From: Buxus sempervirens
Taxonomy: Eukaryota > Streptophyta > Magnoliopsida > Buxales > Buxaceae
Length of the DNA stretch: 64,000 bases
Direction of reading: 5' to 3'
Assembly: GCA_947561395.2 (NCBI GenBank)
Contig: OX387192.1
Coordinates: 17,024,221 to 17,088,220, forward strand
The position numbers were made by a program, and so were the translations under genes. Below are positions 1 through 11,339 of this stretch, one piece after another. The notes below the pieces were generated by a model. It was not told the origin of the DNA and did no database searches. It was given only the letters and a program-made list of their open reading frames with translations. The number at the start of each line of letters is the position of its first letter. The stretch's first letter is position 1.

Positions 1-867
1 TTCCTTAGCCATCTTAATCTGATTGTACCCCGAGAAGCCATCCATGAATGAGAACATGCTATGTACAGCAGTGTTGTCCACTAAGATGTCGATGTGTGGA
101 AGTGGAAAATCATCCTTTGGGCTTGCTTTGTTCAAATCTCTGTAGTCTACACACATTCGGACCTTTCCATCTTTTTTTGGCACTGGCACTATATTTGCAA
201 GCCATTCAGGGTACGTGGAGACCGCCTAGAATCCCGCTTGGAATTGTTTAACCACTTCATCTTTGACATTCAATGTCCATTCAGGTTTCAACCTTCTCAA
301 TTTCTGCTTAACTGGCTTAACATCTGGTAGAATTGGTAGCCTGTGCACAACCATATCAGTGTCTAACCCTGGCATATCCCGATACGACCATGAAAATACA
401 TTTTCATAGTCTACCAAGAACCGTATCATTTCATCACGCTGTACCTCAGATAGGCATACCCCGATCTTCACTATTTTTGGGTCATCTTTGGTCCCTAGGT
501 TTATTGATATGGTCTTTCCAATATTGGGTTGGACCCTCTTTTCATGACGCTCCAATTGATATGTAATTTCTTTTGGAGGGTCATCTTCTTCGTCCTTGGT
601 CTCTTCCTCAACCTCCATTAGGTCAAAGTCGAGCTCAAGGTCGAAGTCATACTCAATCCGATCCAATTCCGTTTGCATATATGGTTCATAAGTGGTTTGG
701 ACCTTTTTGAAAAATTTAATTTTTCTAGAAAAATGGGAAAATCTTTTTGTGTTTTTTTGAGAGCCTTCTACAAAATCTTTTCCTGAAGACGAAGGCTCAT
801 TAAAACCTTCAGGAAAAAGGCATTCCACTAATGGAGTTTTTTTTTGGAAGCCATGTCTGTTTGCCAA
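1..867 (-). pseudogene. pol of element A: linker and N-terminal reverse transcriptase, broken
   Basis: The reading frame opens at 867 and runs to a stop at 226-228, then stays open to the window edge. It starts with an acidic linker, followed by the segment ending VKQKLRRLKPEW that precedes RT in Ty3 elements. After the stop the same frame reads through YPEWLANIVPVPKKDG, CVDYRDLNKASPKDDFPLP and FMDGFSGYNQIKMA, the first RT blocks. The catalytic YVDD lies outside the window. Relative to the upstream ORF the frame is shifted across a run of nine A's on the coding strand (837-845). Element B has one open frame through the same region, so the stop and the shift are most likely decay. Confidence 0.85.
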
Positions 868-3040
868 ACAAATGCGGCTTCAAAAGTAAGGGGAGTTTCC
901 TCCCAATTGTTCAAAACAAAAGAATCTGGGGCAGGGGTACAAGCCTGCTCCTCAAGCTCAGGATCCGCATCTGAAATCACCAGTACTGGGTGAGTTGCAT
1001 CGCTTGCTTCTTTTGTAAGGCTTGTCCCAGATGGAACTTCTACTGCAACCCAGTCAATGAAAGGTAGCTCATTTGCTCCTTCTTCTCTGTTGCCTTTAGT
1101 CATGGCAAAGAAGGCTCCAATGTCCTCAGAAAAATCCTGCTCCTGTTCTGCCCATGGCTCAAGCCCATCCAATGCTTGTGGAGGTGAAGGTAGAACATAT
1201 GGTTGCAAGGTTGGGGACTTAGGTTTCTGGAATGGGTTGATGTTATAGTATGGGGGTTTGGACTGATCCTGGGGTGGAGACAGTTGAATCATATGAGAAA
1301 GTTTAGGAAAAGTTTCCCTGATGTTAGGGAATTTCATGTCTTCCATTTGCCTCTGTCTTTTCCAATTCCTTGGCTTGGACCCTAATTCTGCTCTATGGAC
1401 CATCTTCTTAACTTTTACCGGTTCTATCCTTCCTTGTAGGTTAACCCCCAGACCTTTTCCCGGGTGGAAATTGTACTTTTCCAGCACTTTCTTGACCATC
1501 TTCTCAACACAAGTCAACTTTCCTTCTTTTTCCTGATATCCCCCAGGTATAAAATTAACAGTTTCAAACTGGAAAGAGTGAAATGTCATCTTGTCAGCAG
1601 TCATTTCCATATTTATGTAGGGTACATCAGGGGACCACATGGGAGGAACTAAATTTTCGGCTAGGACTGTAATCACCTTTTGCCCTCCAATATATTTGAC
1701 TGTTTGGTGGAGGGTAGATGGTATAGCCCTAGCTGTATGAATCCACGGCCTTCCTAGGAGTAGATTGAAGGCTGCAGGTATATCCATCACTTCAAATGTG
1801 ATGTTAAAAATATACGGTCCAATAGTGACCGGTAGTTCAACCTCCCCTAGGGAGTATGTTTTAAAGCTATTAAAGGCTCTTATGATTCTCCCATTTTGTT
1901 TGATTTTATTTTGCTCCAGACCAAGCTTTACAAAGGTTATTAACGGGCAGACATTCAGAGCCGACCCATTATCAATCAAGACCCGGGCTATCATGCAACC
2001 TTTACTGAGCACAGCTATGTGCAAAGGATCAACATGATGGTACCCTGCTGGGCTGATCTCTGTTTCAGAAAAAGTTATGACATTATGGGATAAAATCTGC
2101 CCAACCATCTGGCCTAGTTGGTCTAGTTCAATGTTTTTAGGCACATGTGCCCCCTGAAGTACCCTTAACAAGGAGTCCCTATGTTTTTCAGAATTTAACA
2201 ATAATCCCAGAATTGAGATCTGGGCAGGGACTTTATTCAACTGCTCAACAACATTGAACTCACTCTTTCTTATGATTTTAATTAGGTCAGCAGCCTCACT
2301 GTCAATTACCTGAGGGGCATCTTCCCCTACTTTGGCCTTTCCCTTAATTTTTTCTTTCTCAGCTTCTTCCTTCCCATTTTCTGTCTGTTTCTCTCCTTCA
2401 CCTGTGCATTTTCCCGACCTCATCATGAGGTTTACTTCTTTCTTGCTTTCTCCCTCAACTGCAGGAAATCTGGTGGTGTAGCTTTCACTGTAGTTCCATG
2501 GTACAGCTGATTCAGAGTAAGAAGGCTTTGAGACATTTATCACAAGGGGAGGAAGCTTGGTCCTAGATGCGGAAGTCTGAGTAGGAGGAATATCTACAAC
2601 CAATAGTGGAAGTTGTTTTGGTTGAGGGGTTGTAGAAGTGACTGATGCTTTGAGATGGTCACAGTTTATGACCAATGGCGATTTTGATAGAGCGGGTGAA
2701 GAATGGGTGGATGGATTGCAATTGATTACCAAAGGTGGATTTGCAATATTTAATTGGGCCATGAGGGAGGAGGCCCGGTCCAAAGCAGAGCTAATACTCT
2801 CAGCAGTACGATCATTCCCTTTTGAAATCACATTTACCTCTTTATAGCTATTTCTTTTATCAAAATAAACTTTGACCGTCGTCCCTATTGGAGCAATTAA
2901 CTGGGATAGGTCAAATGTTATTTCATCAGAAGAAATGACCCCTATGACATTAGATGGGCCTGCCCCATGATGTTGAGGCAGAGGGTTTTGGCCAATTTCT
3001 GTTCTGGGGGGATTGGGAGCCCCTGTATTGAAAGACAGGG
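828..3040 (-). pseudogene. gag-pol middle part of element A: aspartic protease and G-patch
   Basis: An open frame of about 735 codons between the LINE insertion and the A9 frameshift. It begins in the variable region after gag, passes through a basic, Glu- and Lys-rich linker, and reaches a retropepsin-like aspartic protease (VLIDNGSALNVCP, later FNLLLGRPWIH) near 1750-1970. A G-patch-like block follows near 1420-1510 (KYNFHPGKGLGVNLQG), then a Pro-rich linker toward RT. The order protease, G-patch, RT matches element B. The frame extends upstream to 3170, but those last ~43 residues are antisense LINE sequence, so no genuine start codon lies here. Originally this was continuous with gag. Confidence 0.85.
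3031..3040. repeat. LINE target-site duplication, left copy
   Basis: AAAGACAGGG occurs here and again at 9675-9684 directly after the LINE poly-A tail. Removing the LINE and one copy brings the element A reading frames on both sides into register, which confirms the insertion site. Confidence 0.92.
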
Positions 3041-3339
3041 GAACTCTTTCATTGATAGAACAAAGAAAAGTGGCAACAAACCCAGACGAAAAATAACATG
3101 ATATGGGGTCAAGCTCTGGTTTGAATAAAGGCACCTGTGAAACATATTTTTCTGGAAGATCACAACACATTAGGTGAAGAAAAACCTGTTATGGAACATG
3201 AATCAACATCAACTAACATAAAAGCCAAGATACTCATTATGAAGATACTAGGCTAAGATCTAAGTGTATGAATGGGACGAGGTGTTCTCAATGGTTGGTG
3301 CGAGGGATTGGGAGCTAGGGCGACTTGGGAGCTAGGGCG

Positions 3340-3570
3340 TTTTGGGCGTCTCTCGCCGGCATTCTGCCGGCCGTGAGTTCTCGTGTAGCAGGGAGACTGC
3401 GTGGAGGGTTCTGCCGGCCGTGAGTTCTCGTGTAGCAGGGAGACTGCGTGGCCGTGAGTTCTCGTGTAGCAGGGAGCTAGGGCGTTTTGGGCATTCTGCC
3501 GGACGTTTTGGGCATCTCTCGCCGGCCGTGAGTTCTCGTGTAGCAGGGAGACTGCGTGGAGGGTTCTGGT
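3340..3570 (+). repeat. Degenerate tandem repeats in LINE 5' UTR
   Basis: CCGTGAGTTCTCGTGTAGCA recurs at 3371, 3418, 3452 and 3526, mostly followed by GGGAGACTGCGTGG. The spacings of 47, 34 and 74 bp show a mosaic rather than a strict tandem array. The segment is much richer in G+C than its surroundings. Repeated 5' UTR blocks are often promoter modules in LINEs. Short open frames crossing it on both strands are by-products of the repeat. Confidence 0.75.
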
Positions 3571-3786
3571 TCGTGCTCGTGCAGCAAGGTTGTTCGTGGT
3601 TTTGTGCAGCAAGGTTTGCTCGTGGTACTCGTGTAGCCTCTGGTTCCAGCTACTGGGTGCCTCAAGGAGGTCGTGGAGCACCAGTTTGAAGGTTCGTGGA
3701 CGATTCTGTGGGGAAAGACACCCAAAGCGAGCTGAAACAGAGCTGAGGGCGGCTAGGGTTTCTCCAAGGCGATATTGGGTTTTTTC

Positions 3787-5357
3787 ATGGCCGCTCCACA
3801 GATCCAAGGGGGTTCATCCTCCATCCCCCCGGATAAACCTAGATCATATGCAAATGTGGTTTCTTCATCCTCCTTTAGAGTTGAAGATGTCGGCATTCAA
3901 AGGAAACCGATCTCTATTCATGAAGGTTTGCCTGCGGTTAACTTCTCAGATGCAGATATCAACAAATCACTTCATCCATTGGGATACACGCTAGTTGCAA
4001 AATTCTCTTTGGGACGACCTTCTGTGGATTCTGTTAGAGAACACATCAAGCGTTTCTGGAATATTGTGGGTGATTTTCATGTTGGTGTGCTGAATGCTAA
4101 GCATCTTCTTTATAGATTTAAAGACGAATCTGATTTCATTAGAGTTTGGACTAGAGAGTCCTTCATTATTAAAGGGTTCAGTTTCAGAATTTTCCAATGG
4201 ACTTTCAATTTTGATCCCTCAAGAGAGTCGTCTATTGCGCCGGTATGGATTTCTCTACCCTTTTACCCATTAATTTGTTCTCGGAATCCTTTCTTTTCTC
4301 CATTGCAGGTGCCATTGGGAAGCCTCTCACTGTTGATAATCCTACAAAAAATCTAATTCGATCGAACCTTGCTCGGGTCTGCGTTCTAATGGATCTATTG
4401 AAAGAAAGGCATAACAAAATATGGATTGGTATGGGGTCTGAATATGGGCGATGGCAAAAGGTTATCTACGAAAATGTCCCACAATATTGCACGACATGTT
4501 TCACAAGAGGTCATCATGGTACAAATTGCAAACACAGGAAGACTAAAATTGCTAAACAATCAGAAGCTAAACAAGCAGACGCAGGACACATGCATTATCG
4601 AGTTAAAGGGAATTTTTTGACAGTGCCTTCCATGGAGAATACTTTTGACTTACTTCCCATTATTGAAGAGGAAAGAAGACCAACTCGTGATTCAACCATT
4701 CTAGAATTTGCTAATCAATCTTTAGACACTGCTATTGAGGAGGAGATCATATCAGCCATTCTAGAAGTTGCTATTGAGGAGGAGATCATACCAATTCGAG
4801 AATCTCATATAGTGGAAGTTGCTAATAATGGGCTGAAGCCAACAAATTTTTCTCATGAAAAATTGCAAGAGAATCTTCAAAGTTCTCAAGAAATATTGGT
4901 TATTTCTAAATCTGGTCACGTATCTAATTCGAATATTTCATGTGCGGAGATAGGGAGCTGTTCGGCAGAGCAAGGTCTTGTTTCTAAATCCATGTCCTCT
5001 TTGTCTAATGAGGATGTTTTTCATTTATCAAGTTCTGAGAAATTTGGATCTGAACGTAAATCTCATACTATTGTTCAAGCTCTCACATTACATGATACGA
5101 CTCAAAAAAATGCTTATCAATCTCTAGCTGATGCAAAGGAATCTTTGAGAAGTGATTTTAATTTATTATCTAAACGTATAGATTTTACCTTTGCCAAGTG
5201 CCAGGAATCTTTTCCAGAAGTTATCTCAGCAAAGAAGGCTCTAAAAAAACAGTTAAAATCATCAAAGAAATCTGTGGAAGGTGGAAAGGACTCAAAAGTT
5301 GTGACCAGGTCTAAGGTAAAGACCTTTGCTGTTCCTTCAAACCATTTATTATCATGA
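3787..5357 (+). pseudogene. LINE ORF1: DUF4283-like domain plus CCHC zinc knuckle, one frameshift
   Basis: ORF1 of plant L1 elements binds element RNA and travels with it in the ribonucleoprotein. The start is taken as ATG 3787. The open frame extends upstream only to non-ATG codons. The first frame covers a Ser/Pro-rich head and a DUF4283-like domain (about 3950-4250). Near 4256 the frame shifts and continues from about 4262 to 5357. A CX2CX4HX4C knuckle (CTTCFTRGHHGTNC) lies at 4488-4529, followed by a long acidic, Ser-rich tail that ends in a Lys-rich segment. Its stop overlaps the ORF2 start as ATGA at 5354-5357. The single-base shift is the only defect seen. Confidence 0.85.
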
Positions 5358-8300
5358 TTCCAATTTTAGCCTGGAATATTAGAGGAATTGCTAACAAAGA
5401 ATCTGTTAGCATGTTGAAAAAAATTATTTTATCTCATAAGATCCAATGTGCCGCGGTTTTTGAGCCTATGCTGCCTTTTCATAAGTGTAAAAAGGTTGCA
5501 TCTAGACTTAACATGAGTAAGTTCATCAGCAATGAAGATTTTGGTGGTAAGATCTGGATTATGTGGAAAAATACAATAAATTTGGAGATTGTCTCCATCA
5601 CTGATCAAAGTGTTACTGTCATGATTAGTGCTCTGAACACTAATGATTTTCAAAATTTTCTTATCACTTTTATTTATGCTAAGTGTGATATTGTGGAAAG
5701 AAGAACTTTGTGGTCTCACCTTCTTAGTGTTTCAAATTCAACTGCTTTACCTTGGTATATCGGAGGGGATTTTAATGCAATTGCTAATATTTCGGAGAAA
5801 AAAGGAGGAAGTTCTTCAGACCTAAGATCAATGTTCGAATTTCAAGACTTTATTCACCAAGCTGGTTTGCATGATCTTGGGTTCTCTGGTAATAACTTCA
5901 CTTGGAGCAATGAACAACAAGGGCACAGACGCATATGGGCTAGATTGGACAGGTTTCTAATAAATTCTCAAGGCATGTCTAATCTCACTACAACTCAAGT
6001 TCTTCACTTGGCAAGATTATGTTCAGATCATTGTCCTCTTATTCTCCAGCAAAATTCAGGTATGTCTTCTTCTTCAGCTTCCTTTAAGTTCCAAAAAATG
6101 TGGTTGTCTCATAATGATTTTAAATCGGTTGTTGCTGAGAGCTGGGCTACTCCTTTTTATGGTTCTTGTTTGTTTATCCTTGGCAAAAAGTTGAAAAATC
6201 TTAAGGTTGTGCTTAAATCTTGGAACTGGGAGGTGTTTGGAAATGTGCACAGAAATGTGGAGGACCTTTCTAGACAGGTTCAAGATTTGGAGAATTCTTT
6301 ATACACAAGTTGGGATAATCAGGTTTCTAGCAATTTACAGCAACTCAAAGTGGATTTATCTAAATACGTCTCTTATCAAGAAACTTTTTATCGCCAACAA
6401 TCAAGAATCAAATGGCTGCAAGAAGGGATCGTAATACAAAATTTTTCCATACTTCTCTCCAAGTTCGCCGTAAAAAATCTCTAGCTGCTACTAATGGGTC
6501 TAGTGTTCTCTCAAATACTGATGAGGTTATCAACTATTTCACCTCTCAATTATCCAAAGACCAGCAGCTGAGTATGAATGAGTGCCTTTCTCACATCCCG
6601 TCATTGATCAGTGATGAAGATAATGTCATGTTGGCTTCTATTCCTTCCATGGAGGAGGTGTCTTCTGCTGTGTTTAGTCTTTCTCCAGACAATGCCCCAG
6701 GTCCGGATGGTTTCTCAGGTTGGTTTTTTCAAGCTTGTTGGGATATTGTTAAAGTTGATGTTTTCAATGCGGTTAAAGAGTTCTTTGAAGGGGGTTTTCT
6801 TCCAACCTCTTGCTCTTCTTCTCATATTGCTCTCATCCCAAAAGTTGATCTTCCTTCTTCAATTGCTGACTTTCGTCCAATCAGCCTTTGCAATTATTCT
6901 TATAAAATTATTTCTAAGGTGCTGGCTTCTAGGTTGGCTTCTATTCTTCCTAGAATCATTAGTCCAGAGCAAAGTGCTTTTATCAGAGGTCGTGCTATTT
7001 CGGATAATATAAGCCTTGCCCATGAACTTTGCCAAGATCTTAACAGGAAAAATCTTGGAGGTAATATCATCTTGAAACTGGATATAGCGAAGGCTTTTGA
7101 TAGAATGGATTGGTCATTTATCATCGAGGTCTGCAGTAGATTTGGTTTTTCAAGTGTTTGGTGCAACATGATCTATCGTTGCATGTCCAATTGTTGGTTC
7201 AGCATTTTGATCCAAGGGAAGGCTCATGGTTTTTTTAACTCTTCCAGAGGTCTTCGTCAAGGAGATCCGCTTTCTCCTCTCTTGTTCATCATTGCAGAGG
7301 AAGTTTTAAGTAGAGGCATTAAAAATCTGGTCTTATCTGGGAAAATTGGAAGGTATTATAATGGAAGACATAGCATTCAAGTTTCTCATCTTTTATATGC
7401 AGATGATATTTTGATTTTTACTAATGTTACTAAGTCTTCTCTTTCTCATCTGATTAATTTTCTGGATCTCTATGAAAAGGCTTCTGGTCAAAAAATTAAC
7501 AAAGGTAAAAGTTGCTTCTTTGTCTCCTCCAAGACCACTACTTCCAGGGTTACTTTAATTCAAAACTCTACTGGGTTCATAAAAGGAAATCTCCCAACAA
7601 AATACCTTGGTGTTCCTCTTTTTATTGGAAGAGCTTCTTCCTCTTTGTTCCAAGGTTTGTTAGAAAAAATTCAGCAGAAGATTAGTGGTTGGAAATCCAA
7701 GTTGTTGTCTCATGGAGGTAAAGTTACACTCATTCAAAGTGTTTTATCAAGCATTCCCATTCACATGTTATCTGCTATTCCGGTCCCCAAATCTGTCATC
7801 AAAAGACTTGAATCTTTATTTTGCAATTTCTTTTGGGGAGAAAGTGCAGATTTTGGTTATAAGAGACATTGGGTTGCTTGGGATCAGATCTGCCTTCCTA
7901 AAGAGGAAGGAGGGCTTGGCATCAAATCTGTGAAGGATGTTATGAAGAGCTTCCATATCAAAATGGGGTGGAGGGTCTTGCATGATAATGGCATTTGGGC
8001 TAACTTCATAAGATCTAAATATTGCTATGCAACTCCTTTTCGTCAGGTGGATTTTAAATCGGGTATTTCAAAAATTTGGAGAGCTATTCTTAATGTGAAA
8101 GATGACATTGTCAATAACACTGGTTGGCTCATTGAAGAAGGTAAGGTAAATTTCTGGTACGATAAGTGGTCTCCCCATGGATTTCTTGCTGATTTTGTTA
8201 ATGATCAAGACATATCTAACCCGGATCTTCAAGTGGTGGATATTGTGGAAAATAATTCTTGGAATTGGGATATCGTTTTGCCTCCTCTTCCTCTAGACAT

Positions 8301-9489
8301 TTTCAGATCTATTGAAGCAATTTGTCCCCACCTTAACTCTCTAAAGGATAAAGAGATTTGGCTTCCTTCCCCAAATGGCAAATTCACTGTCAATTCTGCT
8401 TGGAATCACATTAGACGCAGGTCTTGCATCTCTTTCCAGAAAAATTTTTGGAAGCAGTACATTCCATCCAAAATCTGCAATTTTGTTTGGAGACTTTCTA
8501 AAGGAGCAGTACCTACAGATGATAGAATCAAAAGTTGTGGCATATCTCTGTGTTCCAAATGTAGTTGTTGTAAGCATTCTAAGGAAGAAAGCATTGATCA
8601 CCTCTTTTCTTTCAGTGAAATTGCTCAAAGAGTTTGGAAACACTTTGCTCAAAGAATGAATTTCCAATTCCATCCTTTACATGATATTAACAGTAGAATT
8701 TTTTCATGGTGGGATCACACAGGTAAGCAAGATCAGTTGGGTTTACTTTTAACTTCTTTGCCTTTGTTTGTGGTTTGGGAAATTTGGCTTGCAAGGTGTA
8801 ATCATCTTTTTGAAGAGCAAGAAATGGTGGCAGATAATATTATCTTCAAGGTGATTCGTAGGCTTCAAGAAGCTGCTTTTATCACCAAGCCCAAAGTTAT
8901 TTGTTCCTCTTCTAGAATGCTGGTTCTTGACTCTTTGCACATTTATAACCCCTATATCAGCATTCCTCATGCAAAATTAGTCAAATGGAAAAGGCATCGA
9001 ACAAGCTCTATGATCTTGAATATTGATGGTGCCTCTAAAGGTAATCCAGGCATAAGTGGGGGTGGAGGAGTATTTAGAGATAGTCAAGGTAATTTCATAA
9101 TGGGTTTTGCTGCCTATTATGGGACGACCACCAATAATGTTGCTGAAATTTTAGCTCTAAAAGATGGGCTTCAACTAGCTGATGATGAAGGTTTGCAAGA
9201 TTTCCTCATCGAATCTGATTCTAAAATCCTTTTTGAGGCAATAAATAATAACAAATCCATTCCTTGGAAGTGCTTTTTCTGGTGGAAGGAAATTCTTTCA
9301 AGATTAGCCAATTACAACAGAAATATTCAGCATATATATCGTGAAGCTAACTCAGTGGCTGATTCTCTTGCTAATGAAGGATGCACTTCTAATCAATTTC
9401 AAATTTTTAATTCAGTTGCTTCTCTGCCTGTAAATGCTAAACATGCTTTATTTCATGATAGAACAGGTCTTCATAACTTTAGATTTTAA
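5354..9489 (+). pseudogene. LINE ORF2: AP-like endonuclease, reverse transcriptase, zf-RVT, RNase H; one frameshift
   Basis: The polyprotein that nicks the target and reverse-transcribes the LINE. An exonuclease-endonuclease-phosphatase domain fills the first ~230 residues: an N-terminal AWNIRG, then GGDFNAI, and finally SDHCPL. Near 6425 the loss of one G shifts the frame; the second frame is open to 9489. It holds RT with DFRPISLCNYSYKIISK, KLDIAKAFDRMDW, GLRQGDPLSPLLF and YADD (7396-7407); then a Cys-rich zf-RVT region near 8450-8580; then RNase H near 9010-9400, where the DEDD residues are visible in NIDGASKGNPG, NVAEILAL, ESDSKIL and SVADSLA. Apart from the one-base deletion every catalytic motif checked is present, so function was lost recently or could still be supplied in trans. 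Confidence 0.92.
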
Positions 9490-9674
9490 AGTTTCGCAGT
9501 ATCTTGTATTTAGCTTCTTGTTGAGGGGTAAGGTTTTTTATGTCCCCCCTGGCTAGGTGTAATTAATTTTTTTGAATCAATCTACAGGTCAGGGTCTGCC
9601 TCAACCCTCCTTCCACCGATGGAGTGCCACTAAGGCTATTCCTGCCTTAGTGGGTTTTTCTATAAAATAAAAAA
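9490..9674 (+). other. LINE 3' UTR and poly-A tail
   Basis: A short 3' UTR follows the ORF2 stop and ends in an A-rich tail that runs into the right-hand duplication. Plant L1-type LINEs prime reverse transcription from this end. Confidence 0.85.
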
Positions 9675-9684
9675 AAAGACAGGG
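9675..9684. repeat. LINE target-site duplication, right copy
   Basis: AAAGACAGGG, identical to 3031-3040, sits directly after the LINE poly-A tail and within the element A coding sequence. Confidence 0.92.
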
Positions 9685-11100
9685 TATTCTGGTCAAGCAA
9701 ATCCTGAATGGCATGTTTCAATGGCAAACACTTGTCAGTAGGATGCCCAGGTGCACCCATTTGGAAATCACAAGTGGTGGAGGGGTCAAAATTTCTCCCC
9801 TTAGACGTATTCAGATTGGGTTCTCTTAAAGTAATATACCCTGCTTGCAATAAAGTAGGTAGTAATTGAGACGGAGACATTGGAATAGGGGTGAAAACCC
9901 TATTTCTCCTTGCTGCAAAATAGGCATCCCTTTCTTCCTTAGTAAAAGCCCTCTTTGGTCTGAGGGTGTTGCTGGAACATTAACCCTCATAGGGGCCTGG
10001 GTAGATGGAGCAGATGGAGTAGGAAAAGGAGTGGGTATATTGATTTATATGGGCTTGTTAGGGCTTGATGGTTGCTGTACCATGTTTACCTCCCCATCCT
10101 TCCTATTCCCATTCTTCTTCATGCAATTCCCCTTCTTCAGATTGGAGTCCTGTTGACTGACCATAGCAGAATGATCAATTATTTTACCTGACCTGATCCC
10201 ATCTTCGAATAGGTTGGCCACTTGTACCAAGGCTACGAAATTAGTGGTGGTCTGACCCACCAAATGACTATAGAATGGTTGGCCCAATGTACTGATGAAG
10301 GTAGAAATCATCTCTTGCTCCAGCATAGGTGGCCTAACCTGAGAGGCTGTCTCCCTCCATCTCTTGGCATACTGCCTTACAGATTCGTCCTTGCTTTTGC
10401 TCATCCTTATTATATCGTACCTGTCTGGCACGATCTCTGAATTAAACCGGTACTGAGCTAAGAAGGCATCTGCTTGGTCCTTCCATCTTCTGATCTTTTC
10501 ATGGTCTAAGGTGGCAAACCACCTCAAAGCCGTTCCAGTCAAGCTCCTTTGAAAGAGATGAATCAGTATGCCTTCATCCCGCCCAAACTGGCATAGGGCA
10601 CCGTAGTACAACTTCAGATGACTCATGGGGCAGCCAGTGCCATCATATTTGTCCAGGTCTGGGCACTTGAACTTGGCCGATAGGTTTACGTTAGGGTATA
10701 GGCACAAGTCTTCAAAATTGGTGCCCTCAAAGTTGTTTACCCCTTTAAACTCCCTCAGTTCATCTTGGATCATCTCCAGTCTGTGCATGAATTTCTTTTC
10801 CATTTCTTCCCTCATTTTTTCCTTTTCCTTTGCTTTTTCCGATTCCATTGTCTCATCCCTGATCAGTATAGGTTCAGGGGTGGGTTTATAAATGGGTTCA
10901 GGAATAGGCTGAACCGGAGGTGGAATATTGATTTGGGGTGGAGGTGCTAGGTTGGAAGTGGATGTTTGGTTCTGGGCTTGCACTTGTTGGGCTTGCACCG
11001 ATAGTATGTTCTCTAGCATTCGGGCTAGTCCTACCACCTGTTCCTGAAGCAAGGCTACATCTGGGTGAGGAGCATTAGCTTCATTCTCAATGGGATTCAT
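9685..11100 (-). pseudogene. gag of element A, broken
   Basis: Gag forms the virus-like particle. The start is placed at ATG 11100, before a segment listing Gln- and Pro-rich residues. The retrotransposon gag domain (about 10200-10610) contains FKCPDLDKYDGTGCP, FQRSLTGTALRWF and VRQYAKRWRE, each matched in element B. A stop at 10045 and a shift near 9950 interrupt the C-terminal part, which resumes at 9880 with LQAGYITLREPN and a knuckle-like CDFQMGAPGHPTDKC. In element B the fourth residue of this motif is His; here it is Gln, so one predicted zinc ligand is missing. The frame then runs into the LINE junction. Confidence 0.87.
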
Positions 11101-11339
11101 GTTGCGAGCTCTTGATCTAGTTGCAGGAGCTATGGTTGCAAGTGTACTTGGTACTTGGATAAAGAAAAATATCAGTACCAATTTAATCTCATTCACATAC
11201 CTATGAATGCTTATGTGCAAGCTAGGTGAACACAAGTTTGGATTTTTTTTTTTCCTTTATTTGTTTCCTTTTGTTTTTTCTTTTTCCTTTTTTTGAATTG
11301 TTGGAATATTTTAGGGCTTCCAAAAGGTCCTACAAAAAA

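Larger units (their letters stand above)
3041..9674 (+). mobile_element. L1-type non-LTR retrotransposon (LINE), about 6.6 kb, near full length
   Basis: A plus-strand plant L1-like LINE with a 5' UTR holding GC-rich repeats, ORF1 (nucleic-acid-binding protein), ORF2 (endonuclease, RT, RNase H), a short 3' UTR and a poly-A tail (9669-9677, running into the duplication). The insert is bounded by the 10-bp duplication AAAGACAGGG and lies in gag-pol of element A. Only two coding lesions were found, each a single-base shift: one in ORF1 near 4256 and one in ORF2 near 6425. Such light damage against a heavily decayed host element suggests a recent insertion. The exact 5' end assumes that the LINE begins straight after the duplication. 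Confidence 0.93.

Noticed and set aside
837..845. Programmed frameshift at A9 in element A
   Set aside because: Element B encodes the same junction in one frame, and element A has several other lesions, so a slippage indel is simpler.
3041..3170. Apparent N-terminus of the 780-residue frame of element A
   Set aside because: These ~43 residues are antisense LINE sequence beyond the target duplication; the frame is a chimera created by the insertion.
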